A stretch of DNA of 27,749 nucleotides from Ruminococcus sp. UBA4383 (GTDB taxonomy: Bacteria > Bacillota > Clostridia > Oscillospirales > Ruminococcaceae), in assembly GCA_002389995.1 (NCBI GenBank), contig DGRR01000116.1, forward strand, positions 1 to 27,749, given 5' to 3'. The notes beneath the pieces are model-generated. The model searched no databases, was not told the DNA's origin, and saw nothing but the letters and a program-made list of their open reading frames with translations. The position numbers were made by a program, and so were the translations under genes. Shown in pieces: positions 1-6,861 of this stretch; position 1 is the first letter of the stretch, and every line of letters starts with the position of its first letter.

Positions 1-59
1 ATTAACTAACAATTACAAATGTCAAGTTTTTGGGAATTTTTTCTGTATTTATTTGTAAA

Positions 60-100
60 AACAAAAAGCGGAAATGCTCTCTCAGGAACATTTCCGCTTG
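60..100 (-). terminator. Rho-independent terminator of the dockerin gene
   Basis: Perfect 11-bp inverted repeat (AAGCGGAAATG at 66-76 and CATTTCCGCTT at 89-99) with a 12-nt loop. Read on the minus strand it is followed by a T-run (complement of 63-67). It lies 24 nt after the stop of the minus-strand dockerin gene, so it should end that transcript. Confidence 0.8.
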
Positions 101-123
101 AAAAAATTTCAACTTTTATATTA

Positions 124-1425
124 TTATAATTCGGTTATAATACCAGCATCGAGAGCCTGAATTTTTGCGGCATCTTTACCTGTAACGCCTGCCTCGCCGT
201 CAACGTCAGCATTTGTTTTAGCCTGTCCTTCGAGAGGATACTTGCTTGCATTTGCGATATACTGGAGGATAGCGACAGAATCGGAGATAGAAACTTTTCC
301 GTCAAGGTTTGCATCGCCTCTGAGTATTTCGGGGTCTTGGGATTCGGGAATTTCCTCAGTCCATACGGCATCGAGGCTTATTCCGAGACCGGGAGCGGCA
401 CCGGGGATAATGAAATCCTCACCGACTTTATAGGTTTTATCCTCAAATTTCCAGCCTGTGAGTCTGTATCCGTCTCTTTGGATATCGGGACATTTAATAG
501 CCGTATCTGTATCGCCTTTGATTTTAACGTTGTTAATACCGCTCACGCCTGACTTGAAAACGACAGTATAGGTTTTGGGAGTCCATACGGCTGTAAAGGT
601 AACATCAACACTTGGAGCAGTTACAGTTGCGCCGGGGGCATAGGTTTCACCGTCATAATCGGAAACCCAGCCTGTAAGGTTGAAACCGTTTCTTGAAAAT
701 CTGTCTGCTGCGGCAAGTTCGGTCTGAGAGTTTTCATTTTTGGGGAAAGAGTAGGTATCATTTCCGTTAAGTCTGTCCACATCACCTGCATAGAAGGTGA
801 AATTTATGCTTTTAATCCATTGTGGAGTGAGAATTATATCCTCATCGGGCATTACAATTTTCTGATTGTAGTTTATTTGGATATCGCCGCAGAACCAACC
901 TCTTGACTGGGCGTTATCGAGTTTTATTGAAGTCATATCGGGAGCAACAACCTGACCTGCGGTGGCTTTGAAATCTTTGAGCCATTCGGGTCTTTCTATT
1001 GGTTCACCGTTGAACTCTGTAACATATGTTACATTATGGTATACGGCATCTTTTGCTGATGATGACCATACAGGTCTGAGAACGACATCTTTATCCTGTT
1101 TGAGCATTTCTTCGGGTACTAAGAACACATCGCCTTTCTGGTAGGCATATACACCGTCATAGGTCCAGCCGTTGAAATGGTAGCCTTCTCTTGTGAGAGA
1201 ACCTTCGGGGATAGAGACATATGTTGTATTTTCAACGGGGTCAAATACTGCGGGGTCAGTTTTTGTGCCGAATTCAACGCCCTCTCCTGAAACGTCAAAA
1301 GTGATTGTAACGCCCGTTGATTCGGCTGTATCCTCCGCATATGCACTGAAAACGGCGGCAGATGAAGAAGATGCGATTATTGCTGCTGAAACGAAAGCAG
1401 CAGTTTTGCTGAGTAATTTTTTCAT
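124..1425 (-). CDS. Secreted InlB-repeat protein with C-terminal type I dockerin
   Basis: 433 aa. Residues 1-30 form a Sec signal peptide (MKKLLSK, an Ala/Ile/Ser-rich core, likely cleavage after AYA). Then come four Listeria-Bacteroides (InlB B-type, Flg_new) beta-repeats at about 45-120, 130-203, 208-281 and 286-355, each ending in a PVW, PQW or AVW triplet. A dockerin fills about 369-430: the first calcium loop (DANLDGKVSISD) is classical, the second (ADVDGEAGVTGKD) is slightly irregular. No catalytic domain is visible. By family knowledge the dockerin should plug into a cohesin of a cellulosome-like scaffold, and the beta-repeats suggest an adhesin or spacer role (inference). GGGAGG lies just before the ATG at 1425. 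The gene is 27 nt after the DUF4250 gene and probably shares its promoter. A terminator follows. Confidence 0.9.
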   Translation of the reverse strand: MKKLLSKTAAFVSAAIIASSSSAAVFSAYAEDTAESTGVTITFDVSGEGVEFGTKTDPAVFDPVENTTYVSIPEGSLTREGYHFNGWTYDGVYAYQKGDVFLVPEEMLKQDKDVVLRPVWSSSAKDAVYHNVTYVTEFNGEPIERPEWLKDFKATAGQVVAPDMTSIKLDNAQSRGWFCGDIQINYNQKIVMPDEDIILTPQWIKSINFTFYAGDVDRLNGNDTYSFPKNENSQTELAAADRFSRNGFNLTGWVSDYDGETYAPGATVTAPSVDVTFTAVWTPKTYTVVFKSGVSGINNVKIKGDTDTAIKCPDIQRDGYRLTGWKFEDKTYKVGEDFIIPGAAPGLGISLDAVWTEEIPESQDPEILRGDANLDGKVSISDSVAILQYIANASKYPLEGQAKTNADVDGEAGVTGKDAAKIQALDAGIITEL

Positions 1426-1452
1426 TTTTTCCCTCCCGTCCGACCTTAAAAG

Positions 1453-1629
1453 TCAGACAAAACAATTTTTTTCCTCATTATATGTGTAACCTATAAGGGA
1501 GAGTTTTGTCTCTATATCCTCCCTTGACACGCACATACTTTTGCAAAGTTCCTCAAGACTTGGAAAATCGTCCCTCAATTTTGTGTTTATGTAGCTTAAA
1601 AGAATAGCAGGGTCTTTTGGAATATTCAT
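1453..1629 (-). CDS. DUF4250 family small protein
   Basis: 58 aa, starting MNIPKDPAILLSYINTKLRD and ending in NCFV. The opening (IPKDP..LLS..NTKLRD) and the helical middle (LEELCKSMCVSREDIETKL) match the DUF4250 family as I know it. The spacing of this segment suggests a small helix-turn-helix-like fold, but the function is unknown. The open frame extends 18 codons upstream, but AAAGGAG lies at the right distance before the ATG at 1629, and family members begin MxIPKDP, so this start is preferred. It is the first gene of a two-gene minus-strand unit with the dockerin protein. A consensus promoter lies at 1675-1703. Confidence 0.8.
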   Translation of the reverse strand: MNIPKDPAILLSYINTKLRDDFPSLEELCKSMCVSREDIETKLSLIGYTYNEEKNCFV

Positions 1630-1674
1630 TATGTCATTCTCCTTTCGTGACAGGCTGTATACAACTTTAAAATA

Positions 1675-1703
1675 AATATACAATAATTCTTTGCGTTTGT
1701 CAA
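1675..1703 (-). promoter_or_regulatory. Sigma-A promoter for DUF4250-dockerin unit
   Basis: On the minus strand: TTGACA (1703-1698), a 17-bp spacer, then TATATT (1680-1675). It sits about 45 nt before the DUF4250 start. The -35 is a perfect consensus match. Confidence 0.65.
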
Positions 1704-1739
1704 TAAATTGTGAGAAATACGATATTATAATTTTTTGTA

Positions 1740-1764
1740 AATAAGTAATAATATATTACTTATT
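1740..1764. promoter_or_regulatory. 25-bp palindrome between divergent promoters
   Basis: Perfect 11-bp arms AATAAGTAATA (1740-1750) and TATTACTTATT (1754-1764) around a 3-bp centre. It lies about 37 bp upstream of the minus-strand -35 and about 100 bp upstream of the plus-strand -35. This fits an operator for a dimeric regulator, or simply AT-rich symmetry. The rest of the 1630-1995 intergenic stretch holds only the two promoters; I see no gene in it. Confidence 0.4.
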
Positions 1765-1862
1765 ATTTCCGCACCCCTGATAATCACTGAATCAAAATGA
1801 TGTTTTTCGTTATTTTTAATGAAATTCAGCAAAAAATTCTTGTATTTTGTCTGAATAACTAA

Positions 1863-1891
1863 TTGACAATTTCAATGCGTTATGATAAAAT
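1863..1891 (+). promoter_or_regulatory. Sigma-A promoter for the L,D-transpeptidase gene
   Basis: TTGACA (1863-1868), 17-bp spacer, TAAAAT (1886-1891) with TGA just before the -10 (extended -10). The leader to the ATG at 1996 is about 100 nt. Confidence 0.7.
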
Positions 1892-1995
1892 AAGTAGGAG
1901 TAGAATATTACTGTAAGACGGCATATGCTCACTTGCTGTGCCTTTGCCGCTGAATTGGAATGGAAACAACATCAATTGAAAGGAAGTATTTTTTT

Positions 1996-3909
1996 ATGGG
2001 CAGAGAAAATCCCACAGCACCCGCAGAAAATAAGAATACGAATAAAAAGGATATATACAGACAGATAAAATTATCCCTCGAATCCGAAAGCAAAACAGAT
2101 ACCGATGATGCCGTCAAGGCAGCAGGTCAGCAGAGCGCACAGGCAGCCGCATATGCCGCTTCTGCACTCGGCGGTTCTAAAAAATCACCTGCGAAAAATA
2201 AACCCGCACCCGAAAAAACTGAAAAGAAATCCTCAAAAAAACAGGAAACAAAATCTGAAACAGAAAAAGAAATATCAGATAACAATACAGCTCCTAAATC
2301 AGAAGAAAAAGAAAATCAGAAAAAAAATGACGCTCAGAAAGCTGCCGCAGAAATTTCAGCCGCAGCAGAAAAAGTTTCAGCTAAAAGAGATAAGCCCAGA
2401 ATCGACAATATCCCCTCCGAACAGCCCGCTGACCAGCCTAAGAGAAAAAGAGCAAAAAACAGCGGCGGTGCGGCTGCGGCTTCAAAAAGTACAGGAACTA
2501 CCGTTGCCCTTGTTGCCCTTACAGTGCTTGTTGCTTTTTCACTCATTTATATGATTGTCGCATTCTCATACCGCAATAAATTCCTCCCGAATACTTTCGT
2601 CAACGGCGTGAATATTTCCGGAATGACTACCGAAGAAGCTGAAAAGGCAATCATAGAAAATGTCGCAGATGATGAGATTACTTTCGTTGAACAGGACGGC
2701 GAAAAAGTTACTTTCACGGGCGACCAGTACGAAAGCACCTATAAGCTCCCGAACGGCTCGCTTGACGATGCTTCCGCAGAAAACCGTGCTTTATGGCTCG
2801 GAAAACTCATAAAGGGAAGCGATTATAACATATCATTGGAGCATACATACTCCGATGATGCAATAAAGGAAATAGTATCTGAATATGACTGGGGTTATGT
2901 TGCTCCCAAAAATGCCGAAATAGTTTCCGATGAATCGGGAAAATTCTCAATAAAGCCCGAAGATAACGGAAATTCCGTCAAAACCGATGTACTCGGCGAA
3001 TATGCCGTTGAGCAGATGAAAAGCGGTGTCAATGAAATCGTCATGACGGATTCAAACTGCTATGAAAAAGCCAAGGTAACTTCCGAAGACCTCGTTAAAA
3101 CTCTCGACCTCTACAACAGAATCGGAAATATAAATATAAACTTTGAAATGACTAACCGTGAGGAAATTCTCGACCCCGTAGGCACTGAAAATATCGACTA
3201 CAAAACTATCGCTGACTGGCTTACAATCGTGGACGACAGAGTTGTCGTTGACAGTCAGAAGGCACAGCAGTGGGTAAGAGAAAATATTGCCCAGAAATAT
3301 GACACATATGTTGAGGGCTATACAAGACAGTTCACAACCACAATGGACGGAACTATCGAACTTCCCCTCGGATATACAGGCATTTACGGGTGGGCGACAG
3401 ATGTCGAGGCTACCGCTGACAAGCTCATTCAGCTCATCATGGCAGGTGAATCGTGTTCAACAGAGCCTGTTTACTCTCAGGAAGGTTTCCGTATGCACAG
3501 CGAAGCCGAAGGATATTCGTATACAAAGAAAACTTATATCGAAGTAAGCCTCAGCCGTCAGCACCTCTGGTACTATGTTGACGGAGACTTGTTCCTTGAA
3601 TCAGATGTTGTTACAGGTATGTCATGGGACCCCGACAGACAGACACCTCCCGGAGTGTTCCGTGTATGGAGTGTCGAGGCAAACGTTATACTCGGAACTT
3701 ATGCAATTCAGGGTTATGAGTGTCCCGTTGACTTCTGGATGCCGATAGACTATACGGGTATCGGTCTGCATGACCTCTATCATGCGTCATACGGCGGAAA
3801 TGTCCGTGACTGGGAAGGTTCACACGGCTGTATAAACCTCCCGTGGGATACTGCATCAGCAATTTATAACCAGTGCGTTGTAGGAACTCCCGTAGTCATC
3901 ACTCCTTAA
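1996..3909 (+). CDS. Membrane-anchored L,D-transpeptidase (YkuD) with peptidoglycan-binding domains
   Basis: 637 aa. The first ~165 residues are a Lys/Glu/Ala/Ser-rich, probably disordered cytoplasmic region. One transmembrane helix follows at about 168-190 (VALVALTVLVAFSLIYMIVA). The extracytoplasmic part starts with PG_binding_4-like sequence (FVNGVNISGMTTEEAEKAI), usual before YkuD domains, and runs to a C-terminal YkuD domain. The active-site signature is complete: GLHDLYH (His about 592) and SHGCINLPWDTA (His 610, Cys 612). YkuD enzymes make 3-3 peptidoglycan cross-links or attach proteins to the wall, using an acyl-Cys intermediate. Start choice: AAAGGAAG at 1979-1985 precedes the ATG at 1996 with normal spacing, while the in-frame ATG at 1960 has no ribosome site. 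Monocistronic, with its own promoter and terminator. The long charged cytoplasmic tail is the odd feature. Confidence 0.92.
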   Translation: MGRENPTAPAENKNTNKKDIYRQIKLSLESESKTDTDDAVKAAGQQSAQAAAYAASALGGSKKSPAKNKPAPEKTEKKSSKKQETKSETEKEISDNNTAPKSEEKENQKKNDAQKAAAEISAAAEKVSAKRDKPRIDNIPSEQPADQPKRKRAKNSGGAAAASKSTGTTVALVALTVLVAFSLIYMIVAFSYRNKFLPNTFVNGVNISGMTTEEAEKAIIENVADDEITFVEQDGEKVTFTGDQYESTYKLPNGSLDDASAENRALWLGKLIKGSDYNISLEHTYSDDAIKEIVSEYDWGYVAPKNAEIVSDESGKFSIKPEDNGNSVKTDVLGEYAVEQMKSGVNEIVMTDSNCYEKAKVTSEDLVKTLDLYNRIGNININFEMTNREEILDPVGTENIDYKTIADWLTIVDDRVVVDSQKAQQWVRENIAQKYDTYVEGYTRQFTTTMDGTIELPLGYTGIYGWATDVEATADKLIQLIMAGESCSTEPVYSQEGFRMHSEAEGYSYTKKTYIEVSLSRQHLWYYVDGDLFLESDVVTGMSWDPDRQTPPGVFRVWSVEANVILGTYAIQGYECPVDFWMPIDYTGIGLHDLYHASYGGNVRDWEGSHGCINLPWDTASAIYNQCVVGTPVVITP

Positions 3910-3918
3910 TGACAATTC

Positions 3919-3949
3919 AAAAGCTGCACATAACAGTGCAGCTTTTTTT
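3919..3949 (+). terminator. Rho-independent terminator
   Basis: Hairpin AGCTGCAC / GTGCAGCT with loop ATAACA, flanked by A-run and T-run, starting 10 nt after the transpeptidase stop. Confidence 0.9.
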
Positions 3950-3992
3950 ATGGAAAAATGTTTTTTGTATGTAAAAAAATGACTTCAATCTA

Positions 3993-4021
3993 TTGACGAA
4001 ACAGAAGAAATATTATATAAT
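3993..4021 (+). promoter_or_regulatory. Sigma-A promoter of the rpe-rnf unit
   Basis: TTGACG (3993-3998), 17-bp spacer, perfect TATAAT (4016-4021). It is the only good promoter seen before the compact rpe-rnfDEA run. Confidence 0.7.
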
Positions 4022-4047
4022 TAAAGTGTGTGAGATTTTATGTGTAT

Positions 4048-4063
4048 GACAGTCGTAACTGTC
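4048..4063 (+). promoter_or_regulatory. Leader hairpin next to the rpe ribosome site
   Basis: Perfect inverted repeat GACAGT (4048-4053), loop CGTA, ACTGTC (4058-4063). It sits in the transcribed leader and directly abuts the purine-rich ribosome-binding stretch (GGAAGAAAGAG) of rpe. It could modulate initiation or be an operator. No T-run follows, so it is not a terminator. Confidence 0.4.
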
Positions 4064-4082
4064 GGAAGAAAGAGTGATAAAT

Positions 4083-4739
4083 ATGAGAAATTATGTTTCG
4101 GCATCTGTACTCAGTGCTGATATGCTGAACCTGAAAAGCGAAATATCAAAAATTACAGATGCAGGCGTTGATATGCTGCACTTTGATGTAATGGACGGAG
4201 TTTTTGTGCCTAATATTACCTATGGTCTGCCCGTCCTCGAACAGGTCAGGAAAGCAACGGATATTACCCTTGATGTCCACCTGATGATAACTGACCCGAT
4301 AAAATATGTCAGACGCTTTGTGCAGTGCGGTGCGGATATAATATCATTCCATATCGAAAGCAAAAGCAATACATTGGAAACCGTAAAAGCCATAAAATCC
4401 GCAGGCGCAAAAGCCGCAATAGCAATAAAGCCCGATACCCCAATAGAAAATGTCTATGAATATCTTCCTTATCTCGATATGGTGCTTGTGATGACAGTTG
4501 AACCCGGATTCGGAGGTCAGGGATTTATTTATGATACTGTAAAGAAAATATCGGCAGTCAAAAACAAAATAGTCTCCCTCGGACTTCATACGGATATTCA
4601 GGTTGACGGCGGTATAAATGACGAAACTGCGGAAATAGTGAAATCTGCGGGCGCAAATGTTCTTGTTTCGGGAAGCTGGCTCTTCAAATCCGAAAATATG
4701 CAGGAATCCGTTGAAAAACTTAGGAAAGCTGAGGAATAA
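4083..4739 (+). CDS. rpe: Ribulose-phosphate 3-epimerase
   Basis: 218 aa, a TIM-barrel enzyme interconverting ribulose 5-phosphate and xylulose 5-phosphate. Family motifs in order: SASVLSAD at the N-terminus, the metal and catalytic segment MLHFDVMDGVFVPNIT, LDVHLMI (metal His), HIES, VMTVEPGFGGQGF (phosphate loop), and QVDGGIN (second catalytic Asp), then a final VSGSWLF. Length is normal. An in-frame GTG at 4074 is also possible. ATG at 4083 is preferred because the family starts just before the SAS.LSAD strand. The stop overlaps the next start (TAATG), so translation of the rnfD-like gene is probably coupled. First gene of the unit. Confidence 0.95.
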   Translation: MRNYVSASVLSADMLNLKSEISKITDAGVDMLHFDVMDGVFVPNITYGLPVLEQVRKATDITLDVHLMITDPIKYVRRFVQCGADIISFHIESKSNTLETVKAIKSAGAKAAIAIKPDTPIENVYEYLPYLDMVLVMTVEPGFGGQGFIYDTVKKISAVKNKIVSLGLHTDIQVDGGINDETAEIVKSAGANVLVSGSWLFKSENMQESVEKLRKAEE

Positions 4740-5692
4740 TGGATAATAAAAAAAATAAAAGTCATGAATGGCTTGAACTTATAATAACCTTGTTCGGACT
4801 TTCCGTGGTATCGTCTTTTTATTACGGTGAAAGATTCATATTTCTCTGCGGAGTATGTATCGGAGTATCGTTTCTGACGGAGATAATTTCCATAAAGCTT
4901 ATGCACAGGAAACTCACTTCCGACTGTCTTTATTCGATAGCTGATGCAATGATGATATCTCTCATGCTCCCTGCGGTTTTCAGTGTGAAATCTGCGGCAG
5001 TTGCGTGTATTTTTGCGGTTGTTGTGAAGAATATATTCGGCGGAAAATCCAATACAATATTTTCCCCTGCGGCAGCGGCATATGTTTTCATGCTCACTTC
5101 ATGGAAAGATGATTTGCTTAAATATCCTGATGTAAATACAAAATATGCCGTAGGTGAAAAGGTTAAGGAGTTTTTTAATTCCGCAAGCCACAGTTTCAAT
5201 ATGGAAGGCAGAACCGGTATAAGCAATCTGGATTTGATGCTCGGAAACTTTATCGGAGCATCGGGAACTGTCATAATATTTCTGCTTGTTGTTTCAGCAG
5301 CTGTACTTATTTTAAGGCGTGGAATATCTGCGGGTGCATTTTTAGGGACGGTTATCGGAACTGTAATAATGGCTTTCATAATTCCCGCAACAGATGATAT
5401 CATTGAATCTGCAAAATACAGCCTTTGCATGAATATGACGCTTTTTTCCGCAATATATATAATATCAGACAGAAGAACCGCTCCAAGAAGAAATTTCTAC
5501 GCATTTTTCTACGGACTTTTCACGGCAGTTGTATCATATGTCATAATAGCCACAACAGCTCAGGAAAATGCAATAGTGATTGTTTCGGTATTAGCCGCTC
5601 CTGCCGCCCTCGGTATCAGAAACCTTGAAAATAAAATAAAAATTGCTGACAAAGCAGATGAAAAAAGGGAGGCGGAAACAGTTGAACAATGA
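4739..5692 (+). CDS. rnfD: RnfD/NqrB-like membrane protein, flavin site not recognisable
   Basis: 317 aa, multi-spanning (about 9-10 hydrophobic segments). RnfD family hallmarks are present: KNIFGG (97-102) followed by FSPAA (108-112), the counterpart of K.lfGGlgkNpFNPAa, then LDLMLGNFIGASG (164-176), and TLFSAIYIISDRRTAP (234-249), matching the family's GA.FILTDPVTAP. RnfD/NqrB carries covalent FMN on the Thr of a (S/T)xAT motif just before the L..LGN segment. Here that place reads MEGRTGISNLDLMLGN, with no SxAT. The C-terminal GGYP(E/D)G..FA loop is also replaced, by TTAQENAIV. It is clearly a family member but a diverged one. It starts by 1-nt overlap with rpe and overlaps the next gene. 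No rnfB, rnfC or rnfG is present. Confidence 0.82.
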   Translation: MDNKKNKSHEWLELIITLFGLSVVSSFYYGERFIFLCGVCIGVSFLTEIISIKLMHRKLTSDCLYSIADAMMISLMLPAVFSVKSAAVACIFAVVVKNIFGGKSNTIFSPAAAAYVFMLTSWKDDLLKYPDVNTKYAVGEKVKEFFNSASHSFNMEGRTGISNLDLMLGNFIGASGTVIIFLLVVSAAVLILRRGISAGAFLGTVIGTVIMAFIIPATDDIIESAKYSLCMNMTLFSAIYIISDRRTAPRRNFYAFFYGLFTAVVSYVIIATTAQENAIVIVSVLAAPAALGIRNLENKIKIADKADEKREAETVEQ

Positions 5693-6305
5693 AAAATTTT
5701 CGGTTTTCAGCGGACTCTGGAAAGATAATCCGATACTGTGTTCATTAATGGTAATATCTCCCGTAATAGTCTGCGGTGATACACTGAGAAATGCAGAGGC
5801 TATAATATATGCGTTTTCCGCAATAACTCTCTTTTCGGTGACAATAGCTTCATTTTTGCCTAAGAATCTCCCGTATGCAGTCAGAATAATTATCAATGCA
5901 CTTGTGGCATCTCTTGTATATATACCCGTAAAGCGTGCGGCACAGGAGTTTTTCCCCGATATAATTCCGAGGATAGGAATATATTTTCCTTTGCTGGCAG
6001 TAAATTCAATTATTATCCTGCAAACGGAAGCTAAATTTTTCAAGATGAAAAAACCACGCATGATTGCCTCGACAGTATTCTATATACTGGGATTTGATGC
6101 AGTTATTGCCTTTATTTCCGTTGTGAGAGAAATTTTCGGTCACGGCACTTTAAATGAAAAAGTTATCAGTACAAATGCTGTAATAAGCGGTCTGGGTCAG
6201 CCTTTCGGAGGATTTATATTCCTCGGACTTCTCTGCGGTCTTTACAGGTGGCTGAGACACGGAAAACAATTGTCGGGAGGGGATAAAAATGTTTCTGATA
6301 ACTGA
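5682..6305 (+). CDS. rnfE: RnfE/NqrD-like membrane protein lacking both cluster cysteines
   Basis: 207 aa from a TTG start, six likely transmembrane helices. GLWKDNPIL near the start is the RnfE signature (GLWKnNp.lvqLLGlCP). IGIYFPLLAVNSIIILQTEA matches the family's lGifiPLIvtNCiivgRAEA, and VREIFGHGTL matches lREi.G.GTl. The two membrane cysteines that help hold the Fe/[2Fe-2S] centre between RnfA and RnfE are serine here (Ser26 in VISPV, Ser109 in VNSI). Start choice: GGGAGG at 5667-5672 with 9-nt spacing to TTG 5682. The in-frame ATG at 5658 has no ribosome site. It overlaps the rnfD-like gene by 11 nt and the rnfA-like gene by 17 nt, so the three should be made together. Confidence 0.82.
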   Translation: MNNEKFSVFSGLWKDNPILCSLMVISPVIVCGDTLRNAEAIIYAFSAITLFSVTIASFLPKNLPYAVRIIINALVASLVYIPVKRAAQEFFPDIIPRIGIYFPLLAVNSIIILQTEAKFFKMKKPRMIASTVFYILGFDAVIAFISVVREIFGHGTLNEKVISTNAVISGLGQPFGGFIFLGLLCGLYRWLRHGKQLSGGDKNVSDN

Positions 6306-6849
6306 ACTTATCGCCTTTCTGTGTGCAAACCTCATACTTACCCGTGCGCTCGGTACAAGTACCATGTTCATAGCCGCAGGCAGCCGAAAAAATTTAATCG
6401 GTACAGCAGCCGTTATAACTGTATTCACAACAATCGGTTCAGCATTCGCATATATCATAGACAGTATTCTTCCGCAGTCACTCGATGACATAAGGCTTTT
6501 GCTTTACGTTGCGGCAACAGGACTGATATATGTCGGACTTCTTTTCATACTGAAAAAATTCAGCGGTAAAAATTTTGTGAAGTACAGGAGATATGTGCAT
6601 ATATCCGCATTCAACTGTGCTGTTATGGGTACAATTTTCACAGTAAGCGGAACGGCTGAAAATATGGGATTCTTCGGATATATCTCGGCAGGACTTGAAG
6701 CAGGGGCAGGCTTTGTTGCCGCATCGCTTATCCTTACAGCCGCTTACAGGAGACTTAATTCAAAGAGAGTTCCCGAATCTTTCAGAGGATTTCCCGCTAT
6801 GCTGGTATATCTCGGAATAATATCAATGGCACTGTATGCGCTTAAATAA
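6289..6849 (+). CDS. rnfA: RnfA/NqrE-like membrane protein with one of two cluster cysteines
   Basis: 186 aa, six predicted transmembrane helices with the RnfA layout: ANLILTRALG near the N-terminus, SAFNCAVMG (family ITTNCAVLG), AGLEAGAGF (family GfgaglGF), and VPESFRGFPAMLVYLGIISMAL (family VP..FRG.piaLItaGlmSLaF). Cys110 in FNCAVMG is kept. The other expected cysteine, in LG(I/L)CPF, is Ser24 (LGTSTMF). A Cys at residue 12 does not align with the ligand. GGGAGGGG precedes the ATG. By family it should pair antiparallel with the RnfE-like protein. Whether this pair still carries iron is doubtful. Confidence 0.84.
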   Translation: MFLITELIAFLCANLILTRALGTSTMFIAAGSRKNLIGTAAVITVFTTIGSAFAYIIDSILPQSLDDIRLLLYVAATGLIYVGLLFILKKFSGKNFVKYRRYVHISAFNCAVMGTIFTVSGTAENMGFFGYISAGLEAGAGFVAASLILTAAYRRLNSKRVPESFRGFPAMLVYLGIISMALYALK

Positions 6850-6861
6850 CAGGAGAGAAAA

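Noticed and set aside
4930..5430. 166-codon minus-strand open frame inside the rnfD-like gene
   Set aside because: Antisense shadow of a membrane-protein gene; the plus-strand product has clear family motifs.
5658..5681. ATG 5658 as the start of the rnfE-like gene
   Set aside because: No ribosome site upstream; GGGAGG before TTG 5682 fits better and matches the family's N-terminus.
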